A stretch of 55,588 bases of DNA from Trachelipus rathkii (taxonomy: Eukaryota > Arthropoda > Malacostraca > Isopoda > Trachelipodidae). The stretch is taken from positions 1-55,588 of the forward strand of contig JABUQX010088308.1 in the NCBI GenBank assembly GCA_015478945.1, read 5' to 3'. Shown piece after piece: positions 34,731 to 47,066 of this stretch. The stretch's first letter is position 1, and each line of letters opens with the position of its first letter. The position numbers were made by a program, and so were the translations under genes. Below the pieces are notes generated by a model. That model was not told the origin of the DNA. It was given only the letters and a program-made list of their open reading frames with translations, and did no database searches.

Positions 34731-35860
34731 GACGATATTATTCTCCTCAAATTCTAAAAAGATGAAATCCACCCCGCATGGCTCAGATCAAACTCTTAAA
34801 GCGTTAATTTCAATAGAATGATAAAGGCCTAATCCGACCCAAAGGGAGAATTGCCAAGACACTTTTATATAATGCTGATGTGATAAATCCAATTCTTCTT
34901 CGCAAGGATCATCATCTCACTAGATTAATCAAAAGAGACTTTCATTCAAGATGTCCAACACTTGGGTGTTCGAAACCCCTATTCAATTTCCATCAGACGC
35001 TCACTCTGTCTTCTGGTGTTTACCAGACCGGGCGCAGGCAGGCCTGTAAAAAATGTTTGTCAGGACTGTATAGTATGCAAAAAAAATTTTAACAGGCATA
35101 CCCTTTAAGATATCCAAAAATGCACTAAATCTTCCTTCATTCACTTAGGACGTTAATTTTGTTGCGTCGTCCTTACTTGTACGCATTACTGGCACGTGGA
35201 GGTTACAGGGCATCTCGTGTAAGATTAAATCATTAAGCGAATTTCAAAAAATGGATCTCCGTTAATTTTCACCTGCCTTAATATCAGAGCTATTCATTGT
35301 TGATGTCCTTCCAGCCATATGTCCACACTGAAGTCCTTTTACTTTCCATTCCGCAACGTTTCACAAATAATTACATGGCATACCCATCCAACTTTGTACT
35401 CAGATAATGCACCGGACATTTCACAAACAAGGTGAAACTTCATACTGTTAGAATCCCGTTTGTCTTCAAATAACTTGTTTTCCGAAAACATGAATGCGTC
35501 ATCCCGAATACATCATCAAAACACCTCTACAAAGATTCCAGATACGATCCAGCCTTGGGTGGGACTTTGGGAAGACAATGATCTACGAAACAGTCTAAGG
35601 AACTCCTGTCTCCTATCATAAAACTATACGGTGAAAGCAACCTTGAAATCTAATTACTTTCTAACTGTTAATACAGTATTTCAAATACTCAACCAATTTG
35701 TTTATCAATCAAGACCTTCTATATAACTATAGGTCTCCAGATAATGATTTGGAAGTTATCGCTCCAAATTCCTTTTTGAAAGCCTTATGGCAATTAAAAC
35801 CTCATATTCAATGAAGTTTCCACGCCCTTAATATGAGAATAAAACTATCTTCCTCCCTCA
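34731..35860 (+). pseudogene. BEL/Pao integrase, frameshifted
   Basis: Integrase inserts the cDNA. The open frame 34880-35092, read with upstream text, gives KGRIAKTLLYNADVINPILL then RKDHHLTRLIKRDFHSR. This is the GGRLxxA...PILLPxxHxLTxLI...HxxxxHxG zinc-binding N-terminus. CKKCLSG/CIVCKK near 35045-35085 supplies the CxxC. YSDNAPD at about 35397-35417 contains the second catalytic Asp of the DDE triad. GGTLGRQ/LWE text near 35553-35575 and KELLSPIIKLYGES near 35597-35640 match the GGxWERxVxxVKxxL block with the catalytic Glu region. DNDLEVIAPNSFL near 35737-35777 matches DPNDLxxLTPNHFL. Confidence 0.8.
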
Positions 35861-35864
35861 CTAC

Positions 35865-36200
35865 AAGACTTAGCCATAACTCTAACTGCTCAGGGAAGAG
35901 TTTTGGAGACTTTCAGGAAATTATGGCATGAGTCTTATCTATTAAATTTGCGCCAGACTAGTAGAAATCTCTATCAGTCAGTGTGGAACCAACAGAATAA
36001 AGTTGGAGATATAGCCTTATTATCACACACCTAACAAACTATAAACCCTTCGTGGTCTTGGGTCTAGAGTTTCTTGAGGATAAGTCATTGTTGGTTGATG
36101 ACACAAGATCAGGAGTGTGTTTAATAAATAAAAGGGAGATAGGACAAACCTGTCATATTCCATTTGTCATCTCTACCCATTGACGAGTATTATCCTATTA
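35865..36200 (+). pseudogene. DUF5641-like C-terminal domain of BEL/Pao Pol
   Basis: GRVLETFRKLWHESYLLNLR (from about 35893) and VGDIALL (36003-36023) match the family pattern FWxRWxxEYLxxLQxR...xxGDxVLL. Later SGVCLINKREIGQT near 36110-36150 fits the xxRxVxVxT strand. The region past 36200 up to the 3' LTR (including the 72-codon frame at 36350-36568) is unassigned. Confidence 0.7.
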
Positions 36201-36679
36201 CAACCACTCAATATTCTCCAGTGAAGAGAACGTGATGCTTAGATGTCATTAGACAGTGAGACTCTCCAATTCAGTTATATATATAATAGGTCAAAATTCC
36301 CTCTTGAATGATAAAACAGATCAAGTTGATCCCTCAAAATTCATAATTCATGTTATTACAAATAGTAATTAGTGATACTGCTATTGTAGAAGTACAACCT
36401 TCAACTTCAGGTATAAATTCACCTCATACTTTTAGACTCTCAACATGTAATCAATATTATCTCATGCTACAAATTCAGTCAAAGTACTACCTAATTATAG
36501 ACCGAGCTGCTGTCAATGTGTCAAGACAAATTCTCTTTCTGCGATGGAAATTATATCTGATATTATAGTAAACAAAATTTAAATTCTTTTAATTATGCAA
36601 ATGAGTTATTACATGCAACCTTACAGTGAGACGTTAGAGTATATATATAAAAATACTTAATTATTATACTTTACATCCT

Positions 36680-37450
36680 ACTATTGATCTCTCTTTTTTT
36701 ATGTTTGCTTAATTATCTAGTAGTGTTTATTTTTAGGATTATAGTATGTGTCAAAATATATAGGATTATATAGAAGCGTATATGAACAATAAATCCTTAT
36801 ACAGTATTTTATTTAATATAGTTTAGACGAACTTATATTTTTTGGCTCACGAATATTTTTTAAAGTTCTCCAGATTTTTATATTGCTATTATGCGACATA
36901 TATCACAAATCTAAATTTTATCTAGAAAACACTAGTGTACTATGCGGACATTTTCGTCGGACTCAACTTCTCTAATCATTCAAAATAGCAAACAATAAAC
37001 GTTTTGTAGCATAGTTGCAAGAAGAACTTTTTAGCTTTTAGGGAAAAAAGAAAAGTCAGATATTGCAAAAATAAATAAAGATAAAGGTAACTAAAATATT
37101 AGTCGTGTTTGATGTAATGTTTAATACAAAGTTAGATATAGTACATAAATGTAAAAAATGTTATAGAGGTAAATTTCTTCATTTCTTTTTCTTACAAATT
37201 TCTGACTAATTTCAAACCAATTTTTATATTTTTCTCTTTACCTTCTTTCCAATCCAAAACCAAATTTACCCTAACTAAGATTTTAAGTGATAGATTACTA
37301 AAACCAAAACGGGCAGAGTTATCTATGGATGCGTAATATCATTAGATTCTTGCATTCAAAGGAGCTAAAATAAAATCTTATGTTATAGATACACCAACAC
37401 AGATATTCATGGTTAAGGCCTATATAGTAGAATTCACATTCTTATTATCT
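36680..37450 (+). repeat. 3' LTR of the BEL/Pao element (approximate)
   Basis: Matches the 5' LTR in order (see that entry). It holds roughly 105 extra bases before the TTAGTCGTGTTTG landmark near 37104, absent from the 5' copy. Similarity appears to run on past AGAGTTATCTATGGA to about 37440 (TAAGGC...TTCACA blocks). Confidence 0.7.
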
Positions 37451-39200
37451 TGTATAGTTCTAGTGCACATGTATTTTAAATCAACTTCTACTAATTTAAT
37501 AAATAAATGTACTTGTATATAATTAAATAAGTAACTTAGAATTTCTAAGATATTTTGGTATAGACGATATATAGTGGATATAAATTACTCAAATAATTAT
37601 TTATATTTAGTCGATGTTTTTATTACAAAAACCATCCTTATACTAGTAATATATAAATAATATAATTATTAGACTCTCAATGTTATACTCTCTTTTCGGT
37701 AATAGTATATATATTATATGTATATATATATATGTATTATATCTATATAAATTTCATGCTAAAACTAATACCTCTCTTGGGTCAATCTATTAAATATTTG
37801 AGTAATCTCAAAAGTAAAGAATAATCGTGAAAATATAATTACCGCAAAAGACCTTACAAGGCTTTAAGAAGGATACATAGTTATTGTAGAAGAGAAACAT
37901 TCAGGTAGTGGAATATAGAAATTTATTAGAGTAGGGATAAAAGTAACATATATTTACAAAAGATTGAAACCATAAATACAGCGATAAAGATGAACAATGG
38001 ATCATTCAATGACTTATATATATATATATATATTATATATGATTATAAATTTAGTAGTGATAATGTGGATGACTACATAGATGGAAACGTTACAAGGAAA
38101 AGGGATAGGTGATAGATACGCGTGGTAGTGCGTTTGATTATAGGTTTTATTTAAATGTTTTTGACTTATTGAATTTAATATGTTTTGTTTGGTTCTAAAT
38201 TAATAAAAAAGACGCATATATATTAGTGTCTATATATATATACCAATTTACAGTTTTAATACAAGTAAAAATGGATAGTTGACTCTTAAATTTAATAGTA
38301 AGGAATAAGCTTATTTAGTATGTTAGATACTAGTAGTGTGAGTAGTAGAAAAATATATAGTAGCATTCGAGTAAGTTAATTTAAGTAATATAAAATATAT
38401 TTTTATTACAATAAGTTTTATTTTGGTATATAAATCATGTATGGGATAAGTAAATACATATAATATGTAGAGTGAGTTTATTATGAGATTGACTTAGTAA
38501 AGTAGATGTTGTGTAGTGATATATTACTGGTGTTTTTTACTGAAATGTATTTGACAGATGTGAATAATATACACGACATTTTATTACAGACTAAATGCAT
38601 TTATACTAAATATAAGATGACATATTGTGATGTATGTGAGTAGTAGTAAAAGCCCTTAAACTAAAATTCCTTATTAGTTTACGTATCTCCCTGCATCTTA
38701 TTTAAATTTACTACAGTATAAGCAACTTGAGCAAAAACAAATTCTTTACACTGATTGTGATATACTCAAAGTACTAAAGCGAAATACGCGAGAGTAGCGC
38801 GCACACTCGCACGATGAAATTTCTATAAGCACTTCCTGTCCGGATTTTGTTGTCTGCTTTCAATATGGTATAGGCTAAACATGTTTAAATTTTCCTAGAG
38901 TTAACATCTGTCATGTCGTTCGCCCATGTTTGCGATTATATTACTGTGCCGTGAGATATCAAATGAACCATTACTCATCCTGCCCAGACAACGATCTTAA
39001 CGGAAGAGCGACTGACTCCACCCCTTTTTTATTTTTTGCTCACTCTTAATCTATATTTCCTCATTTTTCAGTCATAGGCAATTGTTCACTATCCCCTGAC
39101 CTAAAGCCTTTGCGTACTGATCAAATCTATATCTTAAGACATCCGCAACTAATATTCTTCTCCACCTTTTCACATTCTCTATGTTGTGGTGAAGGTATGT
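37451..39200. other. AT-rich intergenic DNA
   Basis: Includes short TA arrays near 37705-37745 and 38005-38035, and a GC-richer stretch at 38780-39030. No gene or element recognised. Confidence 0.5.
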
Positions 39201-39206
39201 TATATA

Positions 39207-39656
39207 TTATTTTTTATTTTTGCCCATCATGTAGGCCCACATAGAACATGCACTGCGTACTCTACATACAGTACATAATCCGGTAATGGAGTAATAATGG
39301 CCCTGGCCAGGCTTATCCACTGTATTATTATTTCCGCCCCACACTGTACACTTGTTAATCGTGCTAGTAGTCCATTCTTCGGAGTGAGAAGTAGAAGTGT
39401 CCTCGCTATCCGCGACATAATTAGTCAACTCCACACCTTGGGCACAAAGTGTACAAACTGTAGAAACATTAATTTGTTTTATGGCTGGTTGAAAATCGAT
39501 TGCCATCTGTTTCCATTTTTTTTTATCATTACGACCCAAATGGAAAGAAGCAACATGAAACTTAAAGGAACAATAAACTGTTTTAGAGGAACTAAGTATG
39601 CAGATTGTAGCCAAGCAAGCGAGTGGCTAGGAAACATGAGCTATAAAATGTATTAG
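39207..39656. other. Unassigned region open on both strands
   Basis: GC is closer to average here. The minus frame 39207-39614 runs 135 codons but begins with TTG; its first ATG is about residue 38 (KQMAIDFQ). The plus frame 39297-39656 runs 119 codons from ATG. The minus product is Cys/Thr-rich with CTLC and CTVC pairs and no recognisable domain. I considered a THAP-type finger, but the required C-H end is missing. This could be an exon or an element fragment. Confidence 0.2.
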
Positions 39657-39659
39657 GCT

Positions 39660-41650
39660 GTTTTTATTTAGTGTGGACGTGCTCAGACCTATGCCGTATC
39701 AAGAAAACTACAACATGATTGTAGACAGTGCAAATTCGAGTGATAGGGTGTGGACGAGGATTTAGGATTAAAATAATTCGAAGTGAGTAGTCCAAAGTTG
39801 GAGTAGTTCTGAGACGGTTGTGATATTTCTCTATAGCAATTTAATAACTTTATAAAATGTAATTAGGGAAATTTATATAAATAGAAAAGGAGAGAATGTC
39901 TGTAGCAATCTGTGTGGGAGACAAACGTATGACACTGCCTCTGAGGTTAAATTATAATGGTGAGATAATATGTAATGGTTGAATTTTCATAAGTGTAGAG
40001 TAGTCTTGCGAGTACGTATATAATGGAATCGTACGAGTATTAGAGGTGTTTATATTAAGTCTATGAGACAAATGCTCAGGATAGGTGGATATAGTGGGGA
40101 AATATTAAACGTATTTCTGAAAATGGCATATGGATCCATCTGAGGGGTAATGTTAAGTTAGAGTTGCGAATCATCAGGGATGGGAAAAATATTTCTGAAA
40201 ATTGTGAAGTAATGAAAATTTGTTCAAAACAAGAAAATGAGAAAATGACTAAGGTTGGAAAGCAAAAAACATGGAAGGTGAAACCCTTGAGGAAACAATA
40301 GTAGTTAGGTATATGGGGATGGGTATTGGAATATTAAAAAAAAATTATCATGGGTTAGCGTAGGGGTAGAGTGTGATATATATATAAAAAAAAGGAGAAT
40401 TATCATACCTGTGGTACATTCACAATGGGAATGTGGGGGAGCAGTAAGAGTAGTGTATCCAATACTGATAGGTAGACAAATGAGTGTGGAATTGGCGAAA
40501 ATTTAATCGTAGAGTAGAGGGATAGAAAAAGGTTGCATATGTGTTGTGACATTGAAAACGAAATAATGCATTGGCTTGAAATATAATTTTCAAACTTTTC
40601 ATTATAAGAGTGACTTGTGAGACATGGGATCTTGTGGTATACATATAAAAGATGTGAGTAAGTAATCATAAGTAGAAGAGTTTTTGGATAGCGTATACGA
40701 AGAGTGTTATGAACTGATGGAATTTGTTACGTGGATAGTAATATTATAGAAAGTGTGTGAGTGAGTTAAGGAATATTAGAAATGAGTAGAATTAGTATGA
40801 GATAATTGAGGATCATTATATATAGTCCAAGATAAGAATCATGCTAGGGAAATAGGAATGGTGGATACCAGGGAATAAAAGGAGTGCGAGGCTGATGTTT
40901 TGAGTTGGTGTTTTTTTGGGGATGTTGTTTAAAAATTAAGCGAAGTAATGGTATCATAGCCGAGAAGGTTTTCAGGTCTAAGTTGGATAAAGGTAATATC
41001 GAGAAAAAGTGGACAAACTAAATATGAGTTGGAAGTTGCGATTGATTTGTGAAGATAGTTATAGGCGAAGCTGAAGGTAAACAGAGAAGATATTATAATG
41101 AGTTGTAGGATGACAGGTGAATAGTATATAGACACAAGAGAAAAGGCGCATAGATACATTTGGATCAAGAGAAAAGAGTAAGTTCTTAGCGTGATATGCG
41201 AGAACTTAGTAGGGTATGAAACTATATCCTACACATCATGAGGGAAGTCATTAAATATTGTAAAGACCGAAAATAGAGGCATTTGTATGACCAGGAAAGT
41301 GTGCAGACCAAGTAGAGTTATATTAAGTGATGTGCTAACAGTAGCGAAGTATATAGAAAAAGACTTCGATAATAATGGTGGATACAAATAATGAAAGGGT
41401 GATAGACATAGCAGAGTTGATATGGAGATATAATAATCTTTATAATAATATGAACAAGAAAACGTGGGTTTGAAGGACCATAGCACATATGCACATGCCA
41501 ATCCAATGAGGAATAAACGCTGAATCGAGAATAACTATCTGTATTTGTGTTTTGCGTGAAGAGGGATTTTAGATTATTTATGAAGACAAAAACGAAACTA
41601 ACTAATAAAAGTGAGTACCTCATTCATGAGCTGGAGGCGAGTTGCGAAAA
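39660..41650. other. G-over-C skewed, gene-poor block
   Basis: The plus strand is rich in G and A/T and poor in C. The several minus-strand frames of 74-101 codons (40403-41623) are Ser/Leu/Tyr-rich and look like a product of the skew. I could not match them to the LINE families elsewhere in the window. Confidence 0.4.
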
Positions 41651-43140
41651 ATTTAAATATTGAGAATACAATATATTATAATGAAATCGATTCAGTTGAA
41701 AAAATTATCATCAATACAGATTTCTGGAAAAAACTCTGAATTTCAGCGATTTAAAGTTGCTTTTTTTATTTTGATATTTTTATTTTTATCTCGATCATTT
41801 GAAGATATAATGCGAGAACAACACAACTTATTATATCAAAGTATGGCTAACCCTTACGCAGTCTATAGTTGCAATAAAGAGAGATAAAAAATAGAATTTT
41901 GAGTAAAAGAAATAATTTGAATGAATTTAGCTACCCAAAAGCAAATATCTTATGCTAGAAAGGTGTTCAATTTTCTTTTTTTTATACCTAAAAACCACGA
42001 TCTAAAAATAAGCAAGATATAATCTAGTATAAATTAAGGTATATAGTAATGGTATATTAGCTTTGCGTAATCATAGTAATGAAATTATTAAATGTGAGGA
42101 TGATAGATGGATCTCCAACTTTAAAAAAGATGTTATTACATCTTAGTAAATAATATAAATCCTATTTCCTAACGATCCTTGCTATATATTAATAATACAT
42201 ATTATATTAATAGTACTAATGATAATTATAGTAAATATTATATAGTTATATAGTTAGTATATAAATATATAAATTTTAGTTTTATATATGTATTAATAAT
42301 AATAGGTGTACCGTATAAGATAAATAATGAATAAATATATATTTATTATAAATCTATGCTATTCAGTTAACTATAATAATATTTGAATATTAATATATTT
42401 TATTTATGTATTTTATTTAGTATTGGTTTAATGACTTTTATATTTGTTTCTTTTTAGTATGTATGAAGATATAATAATCAATATATTAAAATAGATATGT
42501 ATATGTAACTAAGTAATTATATAATGTGTAATACTCAGTATGAGTTGAAAGTAAATATAAATTAGGAATCGAATATAATATGATTGGTTTATTATAAATT
42601 AATTAGATAGTGCGGATATGATATAATAGTGTGAGGCTAAGGAATATATATATATAGTTATTCTATCCTCTAGATCAAATTCATAATATTATGTGAATAA
42701 ATGATATGGCAGACCTTCCGAATATAGGCACAAATATGCATAGTTGTAAATCATTTGAGAAAACACTATAACAGGCTTCAATGAGGGTTAAAGCTAAAAT
42801 TTGGTAAAGCATTTTAGTATATCAGGGAGAGGAGCGATTTTTTATCGACGAAGATTAAAAAAAATAACGGCTTTTGAAAAAAAATTTTAAAATTGTTGAA
42901 TTAATGTCTGGAGAAGAACATGTGTATTTTGGTGTTAGAATGGATGGTATATGAAATGAGTTAGTTTTTGAGAAGAACGAAGAGACGCTCGTGAGCGGTC
43001 CAGAGAGTGGGGGGAGCCGTCAAAAGTTTGCAATATGTGCGCTTTGTCTCCTTTAACAAAAAATACCCCAAGGATTAACCACCAAAGCATGGGCAGAGTC
43101 GGGGTTCTCACCTGGACACGATAATTAATAAGCGTGAATA
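41651..43140. other. AT-rich DNA with TA array
   Basis: AT-rich, with a TA/ATTA array at about 42185-42660 and a GC-richer spot at 42975-43120. Nothing recognised. Confidence 0.5.
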
Positions 43141-45660
43141 TATTTATATATGGTGATAGTTTTATTGTGCTGAGTTATTGAATATCTGATAAAGATGAAG
43201 TTTGTGAAGTGAAGGATTTAGGTAGAGTATAGATATTTTGATTCAGAGGTGTGCAAAAGTAAAAGTAGCGTATAGTATATATATAATATGAAATAGTAAG
43301 ATCGATAAGATAAGTGTAATGGTTAATGGGTGTGTGTACGTAAGTTGACTAACTCAGTCCTCGGTGTAGAAGCTTAATGTATTAGATGGTAGTAAGCAGC
43401 TAGTGACTGTGAGAACTAAGATGTTCTGTGTTATATAATAAATTATATTATATAGGATAATTAATATGTATGATATGAATATAGTAAATACAAAGCGAGG
43501 AACCTATTTAATTGATTCTGCACACGAATGTTTTGTAGTAGGGTGAAAAGTGTATTTGTAATGTGGGCATTGGCAGAAAGATGTTCATCATTATTTGAGT
43601 GATTTACAAATTAAAAAATTCTTGTTGTACACAACACAAGAGTCATTAACATAAAGAGTGGTACTTAAAGTACGACGTATGAGCTACTCTCTCAGGTCCT
43701 TAAAGTTTTTCCTTTGGAACCCTCAGTGCGGTTATCTAGGTATCTGATCCTCTGTATTGAAAGACTAGATAATATAAAGATTAATTTAAGATATTGTGTT
43801 GATAAAAACTGATTAATGGATCTCAATGTAATAAACAGAGGATTGAAATATGAATAAGATTCTGTAAAGAATTATCGAAGTAATAGAGTTTCTCTAGAAC
43901 ATGTTGTTATAGTTTCTGATAAGAGAGCAAGTGGTTGGTGTTGATCTGATATCTAGATGGAGTAAGTGATATATATAGATAAAGGTGGAGTGGAAGATTT
44001 TGAGAAGTATATTCTCCGTTTTAGTTATGAGAGTTGGCTTGTAGATGCGAAGGAATATGCAGGAAGTTTTGTATGAATAGTGATTCTAGGAGTTTATGTT
44101 TGATAGGGTCTAGTACCTTTAAGATGGGGCACGTATCTTTTATATTAATGTTGTGATTGAGACTATGTGCTATTGTGCCCAATCTAAGTCTGGGGTAAGA
44201 GAGTCTGATATAGAAAAGATCGTGTTTGTTGAAGTGTTTTAATGAGTGCAAGTTCATTTCTGTTAAAAAATACGATTTTGTTTCACACTAGGTTGGTAAG
44301 ATGTTCGGAGTGGGTGCTAAGCCATTGATATGGAGCAGGAGATTTTGTTTATTTTTTATTATGCGACTGTGGAGGTGTAAAATAGAATTCGTATTTTTGT
44401 AATGTTGACGTTGTGGAGCTGTTGGAGACAGTTATTGGTACATATATGACACGGGCAGGAGAGAACCGAAGAAAAAAGTGGATTTGAGGGTGTATAGAGG
44501 CGAGAAGTTAAAGGTAATTATTACATGGAATAAAAGATTTATAAATGTAGTTTTGTGTAAGAGGAAGAGAAAATAATAGTTGTTTATGTGGCATTAGAAT
44601 AGGGTGTGAATGGCGAGAGTATTTAGTGAGGGTGGAGAGAGAAGTAGAAGTGGGTATGTGCGTGTTGGTCACCGCGCTACGTGGGTAGCGCGATATGTGG
44701 GAATTTATGAAATTTCTTCATTGTTGATCTCTATATTATAGACATATAGTGTGAGAGCTGTTTTGGTTGTGGATCACAGTGATGCAGATTCCTAGTCTGT
44801 AATAAGATTTTAGTACTGCTGAGACTAGCGAACTAGTGTCTACTATAGAAAGGATTTATCATATAGAGTGTAGAAGCAGTAGGTAAGGGTGGGCTTTTTT
44901 TGACTTGCGAAATACAATTATATTCTCTAACTACTTTCCTATTTGCCAGGTAGAGTGCTGCTGGACGGCGAGCCATACATCGAGACAGTCGTCTGGGGAG
45001 AGAGAAGGTGTGTATAGAACACAGGATGATTGAATAATGATTATATGTGTGAGTGATGATGATGATGATTGATGATGATAGGATATCTGGACAAGTGGAA
45101 TGTAGTATGATATGGATGGGAAATGGTTAATGATATTGCGATTAAGATCGGCGATGATACTATGAGATAGATGATGATGTAGTTAGGATGCTGTATCTGA
45201 CTATATATAAAATGATGGATATGATGATGACGATTTGTATGAAATGTAGTGATTGAGAGTGAATGAGATGATTCCAATTGTATGATGATGTACCCGTATT
45301 GTTGAATGATAGATTGTATATGATTGAATATTGATATTTGTCTAATAGAAGTGGATATGGTATTGAGGTGATTGTATAGTGTTGATAAAATGAGAGTATA
45401 GATGGATATTAGATATGAGTATCAGGATGCACATCTATCTCTGAGAAGCGCATGTGGTGTATTAGACAGAAGTAAGTATATATAGGTGGATAATCTGAGT
45501 ATGGATAATAAAGTGTATATATTAGTTCTATAAATATAGTATTCCATAATAATATAGTTTATCATTAATAGGAATATGGGTAGTACTATAATGAAGGGTG
45601 ATATAGTATTACCATTGCTCTAGTAGAACCAAGACATTTTATTAGTTATTGTAGTATAAA
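43141..45660. other. G-over-C skewed block with GAT microsatellite
   Basis: The plus strand is again C-poor and G-rich, strongest at 44450-45430, with (GAT)n at about 45054-45080. Minus-strand frames 44021-44257 and 45041-45277 are histidine/isoleucine-rich shadows. No gene recognised. Confidence 0.45.
44673..44692. repeat. Small GC-rich hairpin
   Basis: CGCGCTA and TAGCGCG with a 6-nt loop, unusual for its GC content in this block. Confidence 0.5.
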
Positions 45661-46410
45661 TGATAGTTGTCTATCAAAATTAGGAAAAAAATAATAAATT
45701 GTCGTGTATCACAGAGGGTAATAGTATTAAATATAATTAGTAGACCCACAAAACTTAAAATAAGACTTATCCATTTGAGGATTCTCAAGCATAATACATC
45801 TTACGCTTTATACATACACTTCCATAATCTATACCAAAAATCTTGTATATTGACTCACTTATATAGCTAATATAAATGAAACAACGGTAAACTAGTATAG
45901 TATGAAGAACAATCTATAGAAAACACCTTCTAAAACATATAAAACTGATTAAAAGATAAACAGGACAGTCTCGATATGCACCACCACATTCTCCTCATCT
46001 TTTGGTCTTTCTCTCAGATATCAAGAAACTAAGTGATAAAATCAAAGAGTTACAAAGTTTACTCTAGTATACAGAATCTTTTAAGAAGAAGCGCTACTAT
46101 AAATAAATATATCATATGCGGTGCCGATATAACACTATTCAAGTTCTCTCACACTATAATGTTAATAAGTTTATCTATGTTCTTAATATCGTTTACGATA
46201 AATGTGAGTACATTTAACGTGCTGGTAGAGTGTGAAGCGTTCTTATAGAAATAAACTATAACGCGATCCGAAATGTAGTCTAACAGAGTTGTTCTATTTC
46301 TTATGAAACTGATTAGTATAAATAATACGTATATATTTAATATAAATATAATCAATATAAAGGTACTAATTATCTTATATATTATATTAATAATATCAGT
46401 TAACTCAAAT
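45661..46410. other. AT-rich intergenic DNA
   Basis: Open frames at 45667-45870 and 46033-46248 and their antisense are not recognised. Confidence 0.45.
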
Positions 46411-46695
46411 ATCATATCATATAAAAAGAATGCGTTTTATGTATATATATATATATATAATATATTATTATTATATATATATATAACTTATATATATATC
46501 ATATATATGTTATATATTATAATATTATGATATTATTAATATAATAATATATATATATATTATATATATATATATTAATATTAATTAATTATTATATATT
46601 TATAATATATATATAATATAATATTATAATATACTTAATATATATTTATTATAATGATATCATATATATATTAATATATATATTAATATTATATG
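46411..46695. repeat. TA array
   Basis: Dense TATATA/ATTAATAT sequence. Confidence 0.85.
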
Positions 46696-46834
46696 CTTCG
46701 CATCTGTTTAAACCGTATGTAATTAATAAGCATGACAAATATTATATCATTATACATTTAGATTGGTCTTCATTAAGCTGTTACTAAAAAACGTTAGCTT
46801 TCGATCCTTATTATTTATACTGGATATCTCTCTT

Positions 46835-46851
46835 TACAGTATCGTACTGTA
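46835..46851. repeat. Small inverted repeat
   Basis: TACAGTA, 3-nt loop, TACTGTA. Confidence 0.45.
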
Positions 46852-47044
46852 TGTATATTGAAAGAGAGTGAGCGATCTTTAATACGAAAATGAGCTGTAA
46901 GTTAGCAGACTACGTCACAGAATTATGAGTGTGGAGGTATTACACAGTAGCTAATTTATATTATAAATAAAGTATTACAAAAAAGCTAAACTGTGTCTTC
47001 CTGAGAGGACATAATTTATGAAGGTCAACATATTATATGAATTT

Positions 47045-47066
47045 TATACTTTTTATAAAAAGTATA
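47045..47066. repeat. Perfect 22-bp palindrome
   Basis: The left half TATACTTTTTA is followed by its exact complement. Such A/T palindromes arise easily in AT-rich DNA. Confidence 0.5.

Larger units (their letters stand above)
28950..37450 (+). mobile_element. BEL/Pao LTR retrotransposon, nearly full length, broken
   Basis: About 8.5 kb: 5' LTR, leader, gag, protease, RT, RNase H, integrase, C-terminal DUF5641-like domain, 3' LTR. The domain order PR-RT-RH-IN, the gag with three CCHC knuckles, the DCGSQRS protease block, the FVDN RT box and the integrase followed by a DUF5641-like tail identify BEL/Pao rather than Gypsy or Copia. Frameshifts occur throughout, so no full polyprotein can be read. 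Termini and target-site duplication could not be fixed because the LTR copies differ by many indels and AT-rich flanks blur the edges. No envelope gene was recognised between the tail and the 3' LTR. Confidence 0.88.

Noticed and set aside
36201..36680. Envelope-like gene after Pol
   Set aside because: Only a short frame (36350-36568) without signal peptide, membrane anchor or family motif.
39207..39614. THAP zinc finger
   Set aside because: SFHLGRNDKKKWKQ is superficially similar, but the C2CH spacing and the terminal C-x-x-H are absent.
40403..41623. Five minus-strand frames that might be a LINE endonuclease or membrane proteins
   Set aside because: Composition follows the G-over-C skew; I looked for endonuclease landmarks such as GDFN and found none.
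45041..45277. Histidine-rich minus-strand frame
   Set aside because: Produced by GAT repeats and the local skew.
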